Source of the DNA: Streptomyces sp. NBC_01463
GTDB lineage: Bacteria > Actinomycetota > Actinomycetes > Streptomycetales > Streptomycetaceae
Length of the DNA: 64,000 nt
Reading direction: 5' to 3'
Assembly: GCA_036227345.1 (NCBI GenBank)
Contig: CP109468.1
Location: 2,914,001-2,978,000 of the forward strand
A program made the translations under genes and the position numbers. Under the pieces are notes generated by a model. It had not been told where the DNA came from. It did not search any database and saw nothing but the letters and a program-made list of their open reading frames with translations. The first letter of the stretch is position 1. Each line of letters begins with the position of its first letter. Positions 16,494 to 26,240 of the stretch are shown here, piece after piece.

Positions 16494-17122
16494 GCCCCGC
16501 CGCCACGCCGCGTTCCGCGCTCCGGCCCGGGCTGCCGGTCCTCTATGTCCGGTCCCGCGGCCTCCCCCGCACCGCCGCCGCCCTGGCCGGCGTCGTGCTC
16601 CTCGCCGCCTGGGCCGCGGCCCGGCTGGAGGACCGTTTCGGCCACACGGGACGCGTCCCGGTCCTCGTGCTGGCCCCGCTGCTGGTGTCGGCCGCGATCG
16701 GCACCAGCCTGTACGCCGCTGCCGACGAGCTCGACCGGACCGCGGTGCGCCGCTGGTGGCCTCGGCGGCTGCTGCATCTGCTCGCCCTCACCGGGCCGGC
16801 CGCGGCGGCGCTCGCCCTGGCCGTCCCCGGACATCCCGAGGCTTTCGGCGCCCCGGGCATGATCCGCAACGTGCTCGGCGCGACCGGGGTGGCGGCCGCC
16901 TCCGCCGCGCTGATCGGCGCCCGGCTGAGCTGGCTGCCGATGACGGTCTACGGCGGCGCCGTGTACCTGGCCGCGCCGCGCACCCCCGGCGGCGCGGCCT
17001 CCGTCTGGGCCTGGCCGATGCAGCCGGGGCCGCAGACCGGGGCGTGGCTGGTGGCGTCGGCGGCGTACGCGGCGGGGGCCGTGCTGTTCGCCGTACGCGG
17101 TCCGCGTCCCGAACGCGGCTGA
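16490..17122 (+). CDS. membrane protein, second ABC permease-like subunit
   Basis: A 210-residue, largely hydrophobic protein with about five predicted membrane helices. GTG 16490 overlaps the preceding stop by 4 bp (GTGA). It is the last gene of the sigma/anti-sigma/ABC operon and probably forms the transporter with the two genes upstream. It has no domain recognised with confidence. Confidence 0.7.
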   Translation: MSPAATPRSALRPGLPVLYVRSRGLPRTAAALAGVVLLAAWAAARLEDRFGHTGRVPVLVLAPLLVSAAIGTSLYAAADELDRTAVRRWWPRRLLHLLALTGPAAAALALAVPGHPEAFGAPGMIRNVLGATGVAAASAALIGARLSWLPMTVYGGAVYLAAPRTPGGAASVWAWPMQPGPQTGAWLVASAAYAAGAVLFAVRGPRPERG

Positions 17123-17224
17123 CCCCGTCCGATCAGGGGCGGATCGGCCAAACCGCTGGCCCGGCCGCCACCGGCGGGCCAGGATGACGGTGACACCGAC
17201 CCACCTGCACCGGAGACCAGCGCC

Positions 17225-17917
17225 ATGTCCCACACCTTCGGCCCCGACGCCCTCGCCCCCGTCACCCTGGACCGCCGTGAGGGACCGTACGGGGAGGTCG
17301 TCCTGCGCAGGCGTGGTGACGACTTCGAGATCATCGCCAACGGGTGCTTCCTGATGGACACGTCGGACGGGCGCTCCGAGCGGCTGCTGATCGATGCCGC
17401 GCTCGCCGCACTGCCCGCCGGCCGGCGGGAGCCCGCGGTGCTGATCGGCGGGCTCGGTGTCGGGTTCTCGCTCGTCCGGGCCGCCGCCGAACCGCGCTGG
17501 GGGCGGATCGTGGTCGCCGAGCGGGAGCAGGCCATCGTCGACTGGCACCGGGGCGGGCCGCTGGCCGGGCTCTCGGCGGCGGCGCTCGCCGATCCGCGGA
17601 CCGCGGTCCTGACGACGGACCTCGTCGCGTACCTCGGTTCGACTACGGACCGTTACGACGCACTGTGTCTGGACATCGACAACGGACCGGACTGGACCGT
17701 CACCGAGGACAACGGGAATCTGTACTCCCCCGCCGGTCTCGCCGACTGCCGGGCCCGGCTGACGCCGGGCGGAGTGCTCGCGGTGTGGTCCGCACAGCCG
17801 TCCGCCGAGTTCGAACAAGCTCTGCGGAATGCCGGATTCCGGGGGGTTCGGACCGAAGAAGTAGGTGTTGCCCGAGGTGTGCCGGACGTGGTCCATCTCG
17901 CAATTCGAGCGGACTGA
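17225..17917 (+). CDS. spermidine synthase-like methyltransferase-fold protein
   Basis: A 230-residue Rossmann-fold protein related to spermidine/spermine synthases. GGLGVGFSL (residues 75-83) is the nucleotide-binding glycine loop and ALCLDIDNGPDW includes the catalytic-type acidic residues. It lacks the N-terminal beta-strand domain of true spermidine synthases. Whether it is an aminopropyltransferase or a methyltransferase is undecided. The ATG follows GGAGACCAGCGCC. Confidence 0.75.
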   Translation: MSHTFGPDALAPVTLDRREGPYGEVVLRRRGDDFEIIANGCFLMDTSDGRSERLLIDAALAALPAGRREPAVLIGGLGVGFSLVRAAAEPRWGRIVVAEREQAIVDWHRGGPLAGLSAAALADPRTAVLTTDLVAYLGSTTDRYDALCLDIDNGPDWTVTEDNGNLYSPAGLADCRARLTPGGVLAVWSAQPSAEFEQALRNAGFRGVRTEEVGVARGVPDVVHLAIRAD

Positions 17918-18151
17918 GATTCCCCCGCCGGGTATGCGAGCCCCGGGACGCCCGGGGGCCAAGTGCCACAAGAGCGACACTCCGCCACTTCCGTTCGCCC
18001 GTCCCGCCCCCGCACCCTTGCACCCTGCGTAGCCGGAAGCCGTCCGCTGCCTTTACGCTGCTGACCGATAGCGGGATCACCCACGAAATTCACGAGCGAA
18101 AACCGTACGTCCGGGGGAATGTCCTCCGTGAGAACGGGCAGGGGCGGGGCG

Positions 18152-18889
18152 ATGGAACAGACACACACCACCCACACAGGTGTCGCGGCCACCCCGGGCG
18201 CGCAGCGCCGCGTGCTGGTGGTCGAGGACGATGCCACGATCGTCGATGCCATTTCCGCCCGCTTGCGGGCCGAGGGCTTCCTGGTGCAGACCGCGCTCGA
18301 CGGCCCCGCGGCCGTGGACGCGGCCGAGGCCTGGCAGCCGGATCTGATGGTGCTCGACATCATGCTTCCCGGCTTCGACGGCCTGGAGGTCTGCCGGCGT
18401 GTGCAGGCCCAGCGCCCGGTGCCGGTGCTGATGCTGACCGCCCGGGACGACGAGACGGACATGCTGGTCGGACTCGGCGTCGGCGCCGACGACTACATGA
18501 CCAAGCCGTTCTCGATGCGTGAGCTGGCGGCCCGGGTCCATGTCCTGCTGCGCCGGGTGGAGCGGGCCGCGCTGGCCGCGGTGACGCCCCGCAGCGGCAT
18601 ACTGCGCCTCGGTGAGCTGGAGATCGATCACGCGCAGCGCCGGGTGCGGGTCCGTGCGGACGACGTCCATCTGACGCCGACCGAGTTCGACCTGCTGGTC
18701 TGCCTGGCCAACACGCCGCGCGCGGTGCTCTCCCGTGAGCAGCTGCTGGCGGAGGTCTGGGACTGGGCGGACGCCTCGGGCACCCGTACCGTCGACAGCC
18801 ACATCAAGGCCCTGCGCCGCAAGATCGGCGCGGAGCGGATCCGTACCGTGCACGGCGTCGGCTACGCCCTGGAGACCCCCGCGCCATGA
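18152..18889 (+). CDS. OmpR/PhoB-family response regulator
   Basis: A 245-residue response regulator. The receiver domain contains VVEDD, LMVLDIMLPGFDG with the phospho-acceptor Asp, LTARDDE and TKPFSM. The C-terminal winged helix contains LTPTEFDLL and a terminal hairpin ending RTVHGVGYAL. I chose the ATG giving MEQTHT; another in-frame ATG 33 bp upstream directly abuts a G-run. Its stop overlaps the kinase start by 4 bp. It lies upstream of the 2-oxoglutarate dehydrogenase gene, as in S. coelicolor, where the pair is uncharacterised to my knowledge. Confidence 0.9.
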   Translation: MEQTHTTHTGVAATPGAQRRVLVVEDDATIVDAISARLRAEGFLVQTALDGPAAVDAAEAWQPDLMVLDIMLPGFDGLEVCRRVQAQRPVPVLMLTARDDETDMLVGLGVGADDYMTKPFSMRELAARVHVLLRRVERAALAAVTPRSGILRLGELEIDHAQRRVRVRADDVHLTPTEFDLLVCLANTPRAVLSREQLLAEVWDWADASGTRTVDSHIKALRRKIGAERIRTVHGVGYALETPAP

Positions 18890-19962
18890 CCGGTCCCGTG
18901 CGGGGGCTGCGGCCGTTCTCCATCAAGGCCAAGCTGGGCACGCTCGTGGTCGTCTCGGTGTTCATCACGACCGGGCTGCTCATGGTGGCCCTGCGGACGC
19001 GCACCGAGCTGAGGTTCATCACGGTCTTCTCGGTGATCGCGACCCTGCTGATCACCCAGTTCGTGGCCCACGGTCTGACCGCGCCGCTGGACGAGATGCG
19101 GGCGGTGGCCCGGTCGATCTCGCACGGCGACTACACCAGACGGGTGAGCGGCGCCGACCGGCGCGACGAGCTCGGCGACCTGGCGCAGACGATCAACCTG
19201 ATGGCGGACGACCTGGCCGCCGTGGACCGGCACCGCAAGGAGCTGGTGGCGAATGTCTCACATGAGCTGCGCACGCCCATCGCGGCGCTGAGAGCCGTGC
19301 TGGAGAACGTCGTGGACGGGGTGTCCTCGGCCGATCCCGAGACGATGCGCACGGCCCTCAAACAGACGGAGCGGCTCGGCCGGCTGGTCGAGACGCTGCT
19401 GGACCTGTCCCGGCTGGACAACGGCGTGGTCACGCTGAAGGCCAGGCGCTTCGAGGTGTGGCCCTATCTGTCGGGGGTGCTGAAGGAGGCGAACCTCGCC
19501 GCCGCGCACCGCCGGCTCTCCTCGGGCTCCGGCAACCACGCCCGCAACGACGTCCATCTGCACCTGGACGTGTCCCCGCCGGAGCTGACGGCGCACGCCG
19601 ACGCGGAGCGGCTGCACCAGGTGGTGGCCAACCTCATCGACAACGCGGTGAAGCACAGCCCGCCGCACGGCCGGGTCACGGTGCGCGCCCGGCGCGGGGC
19701 GCAGCCGGAGTCACTGCACCTGGAGGTCCGGGACGAGGGCCCCGGTATCCCGGAGTCCGAGCGGCACCGGGTCTTCGAGCGTTTCAACCGGGGCGAGGTG
19801 CCGTCCCCGCACGGTCCGGGCAGCGACGGCGGTACGGGTCTGGGGCTGGCGATCGCCCGCTGGGCGGTGGATCTGCACGGCGGCCGGATCGGTGTGGCCG
19901 AATCGGCTCGCGGCTGCCGCATCCGCGTCACCCTTCCGGGGACTCATCAGCCGCGCGGTTGA
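18886..19962 (+). CDS. sensor histidine kinase
   Basis: A 358-residue membrane kinase. Two closely spaced hydrophobic helices in residues 15-65 leave almost no extracellular loop, so it probably senses within the membrane or through a partner. A HAMP domain is followed by VSHELRTP (phospho-accepting His), then LIDNAVKHSP, DEGPGIPE and GTGLGLAI of the ATPase. It is coupled to the response regulator by an ATGA overlap. Confidence 0.92.
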   Translation: MTGPVRGLRPFSIKAKLGTLVVVSVFITTGLLMVALRTRTELRFITVFSVIATLLITQFVAHGLTAPLDEMRAVARSISHGDYTRRVSGADRRDELGDLAQTINLMADDLAAVDRHRKELVANVSHELRTPIAALRAVLENVVDGVSSADPETMRTALKQTERLGRLVETLLDLSRLDNGVVTLKARRFEVWPYLSGVLKEANLAAAHRRLSSGSGNHARNDVHLHLDVSPPELTAHADAERLHQVVANLIDNAVKHSPPHGRVTVRARRGAQPESLHLEVRDEGPGIPESERHRVFERFNRGEVPSPHGPGSDGGTGLGLAIARWAVDLHGGRIGVAESARGCRIRVTLPGTHQPRG

Positions 19963-20219
19963 CATAGGGTTCGAACCGGAAGGGCACGTTCTACGTGTTC
20001 TGAACAAGGGGTACGGTCCAAGGGGCCGTTACGGCGGTCTCGCGTACCCGGAGCGAAGCGGAACCAAGCTTGTTTCCCGCCATTTCCTGCCCCGAAACCC
20101 GACTTTCGATGTGACTTGCACGACGAAGGCCGGCCCGGCCTGCAGAGAACGGCCGGGGAGGCGTAGCCTTGATTTCCGCTGTCCATCACCTTGTGAAGCG
20201 GAAGAGGGCGGTTGCCGCC

Positions 20220-23200
20220 GTGTCGTCTCAGTCCCCCAGTAACTCGAGCATCTCGACCGACCAAGCCAGCCCGGGTACGAACCCGGCTGCTGCTTTCGGC
20301 CCCAATGAGTGGCTCGTCGACGAGATCTACCAGCAGTACCTCCAGGATCCCAATTCGGTCGATCGCGCCTGGTGGGACTTCTTCGCCGACTACAAGCCGG
20401 GTACGTCCGGCACGGCGGACAAGCCCGTTCCCGGCGCCGCAGCCGCGGGGGCTGCGGTGCCCGCGGCACCTGCCGCCACCGCACCGGCCCCCACCACCGC
20501 GCCTGCCGCACCCGCGCAGCCCGCGGCTCAGGCTCCGGCCGCACCCGCTGCCCCGGCGCCCGCACCTGCCGCCCCGGCGGCTCCGGTGAAGGCCGCCCCG
20601 GCGAAGCCCGCACCGGCTCCGGCCGCGAAGGCCCCCGCCGCCCCGGCCACCGAGGCCCCGGCCGGCCCCGAGTACGTGACGCTGCGCGGCCCGTCGGCCG
20701 CGGTCGCGAAGAACATGAACGCCTCGCTGGAGCTGCCGACGGCCACGTCCGTCCGAGCCGTCCCGGTGAAGCTGCTCTTCGACAACCGCATCGTCATCAA
20801 CAACCACCTCAAGCGCGCCCGCGGCGGGAAGATCTCCTTCACGCACCTCATCGGGTACGCGATGGTGCAGGCCCTCAAGGCCATGCCGGCGATGAACTAC
20901 TCCTTCGCGCAGAAGGACGGCAAGCCGACCCTGGTGAAGCCGGAGCACGTCAACCTCGGCCTCGCCATCGACCTGGTGAAGCCGAACGGCGACCGCCAAC
21001 TGGTCGTCGCGGCCATCAAGAAGGCCGAGACGCTCAACTTCTTCGAGTTCTGGCAGGCCTACGAGGACATCGTCCGCCGGGCCCGCAACGGCAAGCTCGG
21101 CATGGACGACTTCTCCGGAGTCACCGCCTCGCTGACCAACCCCGGCGGCATCGGCACCGTCCACTCGGTGCCCCGCCTGATGCCCGGACAGGGCCTCATC
21201 ATGGGCGTCGGCGCGATGGACTACCCGGCGGAGTTCCAGGGCACGTCCCAGGACACCCTGAACAAGCTGGGCATCTCGAAGGTCATGACGCTGACCTCGA
21301 CGTACGACCACCGGGTCATCCAGGGCGCCGCCTCCGGCGAGTTCCTGCGGATCCTCTCCCAGCTGCTGCTCGGCGAGAACGAGTTCTACGACGAGATCTT
21401 CAAGGCGCTCCGCATCCCCTACGAGCCGGTCCGCTGGCTCAAGGACATCGACGCCTCGCACGACGACGACGTCACCAAGGCCGCACGGGTCTTCGAGCTG
21501 ATCCACTCCTACCGGGTCCGCGGCCACGTCATGGCCGACACCGACCCGCTGGAGTACCACCAGCGCAAGCACCCCGACCTGGACATCACCGAGCACGGCC
21601 TCACCCTGTGGGACCTGGAGCGGGACTTCGCGGTCGGCGGTTTCGCCGGCAAGACGATGATGAAGCTCCGCGACATCCTCGGTGTGCTGCGTGAGTCGTA
21701 CTGCCGCACCACCGGCATCGAGTTCATGCACATCCAGGACCCGAAGCAGCGCAAGTGGCTCCAGGACCGGGTGGAGCGTCCGCGCCCCAAGCCCGAGCGC
21801 GAGGAGCAGCTGCGCATCCTGCGCCGGCTGAACGCCGCGGAGGCGTTCGAGACCTTCCTGCAGACGAAGTACGTCGGCCAGAAGCGGTTCTCGCTGGAGG
21901 GCGGCGAGTCCGTCATCCCGCTGCTCGACGCGGTCATCGACTCCGCCGCCGAGGCCCGCCTCGACGAGGTCGTCATCGGCATGGCCCACCGCGGCCGGCT
22001 GAACGTGCTGGCGAACATCGTCGGCAAGTCGTACGCGCAGATCTTCCGGGAGTTCGAGGGCAACCTCGACCCGAAGTCGATGCACGGCTCCGGCGACGTC
22101 AAGTACCACCTGGGCGCCGAGGGCACCTTCACCGGTCTGGACGGCGAGCAGATCAAGGTCTCGCTGGCCGCCAACCCCTCGCACCTGGAGGCGGTCGACC
22201 CGGTCCTGGAGGGCATCGCCCGCGCCAAGCAGGACATCATCAACAAGGGCGGCACGGACTTCACCGTCCTGCCCGTCGCGCTCCACGGCGACGCGGCCTT
22301 CGCGGGCCAGGGCGTCGTCGCCGAGACGCTGAACATGTCGCAGCTGCGCGGCTACCGCACCGGCGGCACCGTGCACGTGGTGATCAACAACCAGGTCGGC
22401 TTCACCGCCGCCCCGGAGTCCTCGCGCTCCTCGATGTACGCCACCGACGTGGCGCGCATGATCGAGGCGCCGATCATCCACGTCAACGGTGACGACCCCG
22501 AGGCCGTCGTCCGCGTCGCGCGGCTCGCCTTCGAGTTCCGTCAGGCGTTCAACAAGGACGTCGTGATCGACCTCATCTGCTACCGCCGCCGCGGTCACAA
22601 CGAGGGCGACAACCCGCAGTTCACCAACCCGCAGATGTACACCCTGATCGACAAGAAGCGCTCGGTGCGCAAGCTCTACACCGAGTCCCTCATCGGTCGC
22701 GGCGACATCACGCTGGAAGAGGCGGAGCAGGCGCTCCAGGACTTCCAGGGCCAGCTGGAGAAGGTGTTCGCGGAGGTCCGCGAGGCCACCTCGCACCCGG
22801 CGCAGCCGCATGTGTCCGAACCCCGGGCCGAGTTCCCGGTGGCGGTGACCACCGCGGTCTCCCAGGAGGTCGTGAAGCGGATCGCCGAGTCGCAGGTCAA
22901 CATCCCCGACCACATCACCGTCCACCCGCGCCTGATGCCGCAGATGCAGCGTCGTGCGGCCTCCGTGGAGGACGGCACGATCGACTGGGGCATGGGCGAG
23001 ACCCTGGCCATCGGTTCGCTGCTGATGGAGGGCACCCCGGTCCGGCTCGCCGGCCAGGACACCCGCCGCGGCACGTTCGGCCAGCGCCACGCGGTCCTCG
23101 TCGACCAGGAGACCGGCGAGGACTACACCCCGCTGCTCTACCTCTCCGACGAGCAGGCCCGTTACAACGTCTACGACTCGCTGCTCAGCGAGTACGCGGC

Positions 23201-24029
23201 GATGGGCTTCGAGTACGGCTACTCGCTGGCCCGCCCGGAGTCGCTGGTCATCTGGGAGGCCCAGTTCGGTGACTTCGTCAACGGCGCGCAGACCGTCGTC
23301 GACGAGTTCATCTCCTCGGCCGAGCAGAAGTGGGGCCAGACCTCCGGCGTCACGCTGCTGCTGCCGCACGGCTACGAGGGCCAGGGCCCGGACCACTCGT
23401 CCGCCCGCCCGGAGCGCTTCCTCCAGATGTGCGCGCAGGACAACATGACGGTCGCGATGCCGACCCTGCCGTCGAACTACTTCCACCTTCTGCGGTGGCA
23501 GGTGCACAACCCGCACCACAAGCCGCTGATCGTCTTCACCCCGAAGTCGATGCTCCGCCTCAAGGCGGCGGCGTCGAAGGCGGAGGAGTTCACCACCGGC
23601 GGCTTCCGTCCGGTGATCGGCGACGACTCGGTCGAGGCGAGCGCGGTCCGCAAGGTCGTGTTCTGCACCGGCAAGGTCTACTACGACCTGGACGCCGAGC
23701 GTCAGAAGCGTGGCGACACGGAGACGGCGATCATCCGGCTGGAGCGCCTGTACCCGCTGCCGGGTGCGGAGATCCAGGCCGAGATCGCCAAGTACCCGAA
23801 CGCGGCGAAGTACCTGTGGGCCCAGGAGGAGCCGGCCAACCAGGGTGCCTGGCCGTTCATCGCCCTGAACCTGATCGACCACCTGGACCTGGCCGTCGGC
23901 GCCGACGTGCCGCACGGTGAGCGCCTGCGCCGCATCTCGCGCGCGCACGGCTCGTCCCCGGCGGTCGGCTCGGCCAAGCGCCACCAGGCCGAGCAGGCAC
24001 AGCTGGTCGCGGAGGTCTTCGAGGCCTGA
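20220..24029 (+). CDS. kgd: 2-oxoglutarate dehydrogenase, E2-like/E1 fusion (OdhA/Kgd type)
   Basis: About 1269 residues from GTG 20220. A TTG at 20169 with GGGGAGG 7 nt upstream would add 17 residues and cannot be excluded. Order: [13 protein letters not shown]-terminal segment, long Ala/Pro linker (about residues 55-140), succinyltransferase-like E2 domain with [10 protein letters not shown], then the thiamine-diphosphate E1 domain ([29 protein letters not shown]). There is no lipoyl domain, matching the actinobacterial OdhA/Kgd architecture that works inside a mixed PDH/ODH complex. In related organisms it is inhibited by the FHA protein OdhI/GarA. It catalyses entry of 2-oxoglutarate to succinyl-CoA in the TCA cycle. 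Confidence 0.95.
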   Translation: MSSQSPSNSSISTDQASPGTNPAAAFGPNEWLVDEIYQQYLQDPNSVDRAWWDFFADYKPGTSGTADKPVPGAAAAGAAVPAAPAATAPAPTTAPAAPAQPAAQAPAAPAAPAPAPAAPAAPVKAAPAKPAPAPAAKAPAAPATEAPAGPEYVTLRGPSAAVAKNMNASLELPTATSVRAVPVKLLFDNRIVINNHLKRARGGKISFTHLIGYAMVQALKAMPAMNYSFAQKDGKPTLVKPEHVNLGLAIDLVKPNGDRQLVVAAIKKAETLNFFEFWQAYEDIVRRARNGKLGMDDFSGVTASLTNPGGIGTVHSVPRLMPGQGLIMGVGAMDYPAEFQGTSQDTLNKLGISKVMTLTSTYDHRVIQGAASGEFLRILSQLLLGENEFYDEIFKALRIPYEPVRWLKDIDASHDDDVTKAARVFELIHSYRVRGHVMADTDPLEYHQRKHPDLDITEHGLTLWDLERDFAVGGFAGKTMMKLRDILGVLRESYCRTTGIEFMHIQDPKQRKWLQDRVERPRPKPEREEQLRILRRLNAAEAFETFLQTKYVGQKRFSLEGGESVIPLLDAVIDSAAEARLDEVVIGMAHRGRLNVLANIVGKSYAQIFREFEGNLDPKSMHGSGDVKYHLGAEGTFTGLDGEQIKVSLAANPSHLEAVDPVLEGIARAKQDIINKGGTDFTVLPVALHGDAAFAGQGVVAETLNMSQLRGYRTGGTVHVVINNQVGFTAAPESSRSSMYATDVARMIEAPIIHVNGDDPEAVVRVARLAFEFRQAFNKDVVIDLICYRRRGHNEGDNPQFTNPQMYTLIDKKRSVRKLYTESLIGRGDITLEEAEQALQDFQGQLEKVFAEVREATSHPAQPHVSEPRAEFPVAVTTAVSQEVVKRIAESQVNIPDHITVHPRLMPQMQRRAASVEDGTIDWGMGETLAIGSLLMEGTPVRLAGQDTRRGTFGQRHAVLVDQETGEDYTPLLYLSDEQARYNVYDSLLSEYAAMGFEYGYSLARPESLVIWEAQFGDFVNGAQTVVDEFISSAEQKWGQTSGVTLLLPHGYEGQGPDHSSARPERFLQMCAQDNMTVAMPTLPSNYFHLLRWQVHNPHHKPLIVFTPKSMLRLKAAASKAEEFTTGGFRPVIGDDSVEASAVRKVVFCTGKVYYDLDAERQKRGDTETAIIRLERLYPLPGAEIQAEIAKYPNAAKYLWAQEEPANQGAWPFIALNLIDHLDLAVGADVPHGERLRRISRAHGSSPAVGSAKRHQAEQAQLVAEVFEA

Positions 24030-24046
24030 CCGGTCGCGTACGCAAC

Positions 24047-24087
24047 GAGGGGCCCGGCCCGCGAGTCGATCGCGGACCGGGCCCCTC
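24047..24087 (+). terminator. strong stem-loop terminator after the 2-oxoglutarate dehydrogenase gene
   Basis: GAGGGGCCCGG (24047-24057) pairs with CCGGGCCCCTC (24077-24087). An inner CCGCGA/TCGCGG stem extends it to about 17 bp with a 5-nt loop. Confidence 0.8.
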
Positions 24088-24148
24088 GGCGTGGGCGCCT
24101 CGACCAGGCCACTGATGTGCGCCTTTCGTCCTTCACTAGAATTGCGGC

Positions 24149-24334
24149 ATGTACTTCACGGACCGCGGTATCGAGGAGCTGGAGAAGCGGCGAGGCGAGG
24201 AAGAGGTCACGTTCGAGTGGCTCGCCGAGCAGCTGCGCACCTTCGTCGATCTGAACCCCGACTTCGAGGTGCCCGTCGAGCGCCTCGCCACCTGGCTGGC
24301 CCGGCTGGACGACGAGGACGACGACGAGGACTGA
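24149..24334 (+). CDS. small acidic DUF6104-family protein
   Basis: 61 residues beginning MYFTDRGIEELEKRRG and ending in an acidic DDEDDDED tail. It is highly conserved next to the dehydrogenase gene in streptomycetes and matches what I recall as DUF6104. It has no membrane segment or catalytic motif. Function is unknown. It has its own short upstream region after a strong terminator, so it is probably transcribed separately. Confidence 0.8.
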   Translation: MYFTDRGIEELEKRRGEEEVTFEWLAEQLRTFVDLNPDFEVPVERLATWLARLDDEDDDED

Positions 24335-24368
24335 CCGGCCGGAACGCGGGGCTGTTCGACGGGACCGC

Positions 24369-25217
24369 TCAGGGACCGTCCGGCGCGTCGCCGTCCCTGA
24401 TCCGGTCGTAGGCGAGACCCAGCGCGCCGTGGACCATCAGCAGCGCCCCGGCGAAGATCCATCCGCCGCTGCGCCGCCCGGCTCCCCAGAGGGCGAGCGG
24501 GAGTCCGGCCGCCAGCTGGGCGCCGGCCAGGGCGCGGGCCCGGGGCCCGCGCATCCAGGGACCCAGGCGGCTGTTCTCGACCGCTTCGAGTTCCACCTTC
24601 ACCGCGTCGCGCCAGCCGGTCCACTCGATCCGTTCGCTCTCCGGCCAGGCGGCAGCCCCCTCGGCCAGCCGGCCGGAGGGCTCGCCGGGGTCGAGGCCGG
24701 GCGGGAGTGCGAGCCCGGTGCGGGTGAGCACGGCGAGCAGCCCGCGCAGCCGGGTCCGGGCGTCCGTCCCCGGATCGGGCCGGGTCAGGGCTTCGAGGGC
24801 CTGGACGTCCAGGACGGGGTCGAGGCCGAGCCGTTCGGCGAACGTACGCGTCGCCTCGTCCTCACCGGCCGGGGTCCCGTCCGCGAGCCAGACGTAGCCG
24901 ACCGGGCGGCGGAATCCCGCGGCGAGCGTGTATCCGGCCCGGTCGCCGTCCCACCACAGGGCCAGGACCGGCCAGGTGGAGCCGACCGCGAGTGCGGTGG
25001 CCCAGCCGCCGAGCACCCGGTCGACGGGCTCGGCCGGCTCCCCGTCATGCCCGTCGCGCCCGCCCCGCCAGGGCTCTCCCCCGGGTACGAGGACGCTCCA
25101 GCCGTCCCCGGCGGGCGCGAGCAGCATCGGCTCGCGCAGCAGTTGGGCGACCGGCCGCACGGTCTCGGGCTCGGCCCGGCACAGCAGGAGTGCCCCCACA
25201 GGTGATGTCGCGTCCAT
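24369..25217 (-). CDS. hypothetical protein with C-terminal hydrophobic segment
   Basis: A 282-residue protein from ATG 25217; an alternative ATG at 25238 would add 7 residues. The first 170 residues are soluble, W/G-rich and without a recognised family. Near the C-terminus, LAGAQLAAGLPLALWGAG and GGWIFAGALLMVHGALGL suggest two membrane helices. It is convergent with the small DUF6104 gene and divergent from the DUF4097-PadR operon. No function is proposed. Confidence 0.7.
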   Translation of the reverse strand: MDATSPVGALLLCRAEPETVRPVAQLLREPMLLAPAGDGWSVLVPGGEPWRGGRDGHDGEPAEPVDRVLGGWATALAVGSTWPVLALWWDGDRAGYTLAAGFRRPVGYVWLADGTPAGEDEATRTFAERLGLDPVLDVQALEALTRPDPGTDARTRLRGLLAVLTRTGLALPPGLDPGEPSGRLAEGAAAWPESERIEWTGWRDAVKVELEAVENSRLGPWMRGPRARALAGAQLAAGLPLALWGAGRRSGGWIFAGALLMVHGALGLAYDRIRDGDAPDGP

Positions 25218-25312
25218 GCCCCACACCGTAGGACACATTGCACCCTTTTGATCCTTTTTGCCCCCAATGGCCATCTCGCCTCCTCTCCTTGCGCGCCTTG
25301 ACTTCCCGTACC

Positions 25313-25346
25313 CGCGATATATCGTGTTCACCAAGAGACGCGATAT
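25313..25346. promoter_or_regulatory. CGCGATAT repeats upstream of DUF4097-padR operon
   Basis: CGCGATAT occurs at 25313-25320 and 25339-25346. The first copy is part of the perfect palindrome CGATATATCG (25315-25324). It lies 36-69 bp upstream of the DUF4097 start and is a plausible autoregulatory site for the PadR protein encoded second in the operon. This assignment is inference. Confidence 0.4.
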
Positions 25347-25381
25347 GTTGCGTCGTCCGCGCTCCCCAGGAGGTCAGATCC

Positions 25382-26239
25382 ATGCCTGTGTCGACGTGGG
25401 CCATTGACGAGCCTCGCAAGCTCACCTTCGACGAGCCCGTCACCGCGCTGAACGTGCGCATCGTCAACGGCACGGTCAACGTCGTCGGCACCGACGAGCC
25501 GACCGCCCGCCTGGAGGTCTCCGACATCGAGGGACCCCCGCTGATCGTCACGCAGCAGGACGGCGTCCTGACCGTCGCGTACGAGGACCTGGCCTGGCAG
25601 GGCCTGCTCAAGTGGCTCGACCGCAAGGGCTGGCACCGCCGCGCGGTGGTCTCCCTCGCGGTCCCGGCCGGCTCGGCCGTGGAGGTCGGCGTGGTCGGTG
25701 CGGGCGCCTTCGTCTCCGGGGTCCGCGGCCGTACGGACGTACGCGGCGTCACCGGCGACACCACGCTCGTCGGGCTCGCCGGCCCGGTCGGCGCGGAGAC
25801 CGTCTCCGGCAACGTGGAGGCACAGGCCGTCACCGGCGGGCTGCGCTTCCACTCGGTCTCCGGCGATCTGACGATCATCGAGGGCGCCGGCACCTCCGTG
25901 AAGGCCGATTCGGTCAGCGGCGACATGGTGCTCGACCTGGACCCGACCGGGCAGCCCACCGACGTCCGGCTGGCCACGGTCTCCGGCGAGATCGCCATCC
26001 GCCTGCCGCACCCGGCCGACGCGACCGTCGAGGCGAACACCGCCAGCGGCTCCGTCTCCAACGGTTTCGAGGACCTGCGGGTCAGCGGCCAGTGGGGGGC
26101 GAAGAAGATCACCGGCACGCTGGGCTCCGGAGCCGGGACACTCAAGGCGTCGACGATCTCGGGATCGATCGCGCTGCTGCGCCGCCCACCGGCCGATGAC
26201 GACGCGCACGACGCCGAGCCGACCGGAAAGGTGCTCTGA
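25382..26239 (+). CDS. DUF4097 family beta-repeat protein
   Basis: A 285-residue protein with recurring VSGDL/VSGEI/ASGSV units typical of the DUF4097 (adhesin-like, right-handed beta-strand) family. It has no signal peptide and no membrane helix. The ATG follows AGGAGG at 25369-25374. It is coupled to the PadR gene, with one base between stop and start. This DUF4097-PadR pairing is common in actinobacteria and suggests an envelope-stress role, unproven here. Confidence 0.85.
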   Translation: MPVSTWAIDEPRKLTFDEPVTALNVRIVNGTVNVVGTDEPTARLEVSDIEGPPLIVTQQDGVLTVAYEDLAWQGLLKWLDRKGWHRRAVVSLAVPAGSAVEVGVVGAGAFVSGVRGRTDVRGVTGDTTLVGLAGPVGAETVSGNVEAQAVTGGLRFHSVSGDLTIIEGAGTSVKADSVSGDMVLDLDPTGQPTDVRLATVSGEIAIRLPHPADATVEANTASGSVSNGFEDLRVSGQWGAKKITGTLGSGAGTLKASTISGSIALLRRPPADDDAHDAEPTGKVL

Positions 26240-26240
26240 C

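Noticed and set aside
19947..23984. 1345-codon minus-strand ORF opposite the 2-oxoglutarate dehydrogenase gene
   Set aside because: It is a shadow of a strongly conserved plus-strand gene; the translation is repetitive and Arg/Val/Leu-rich without a fold.
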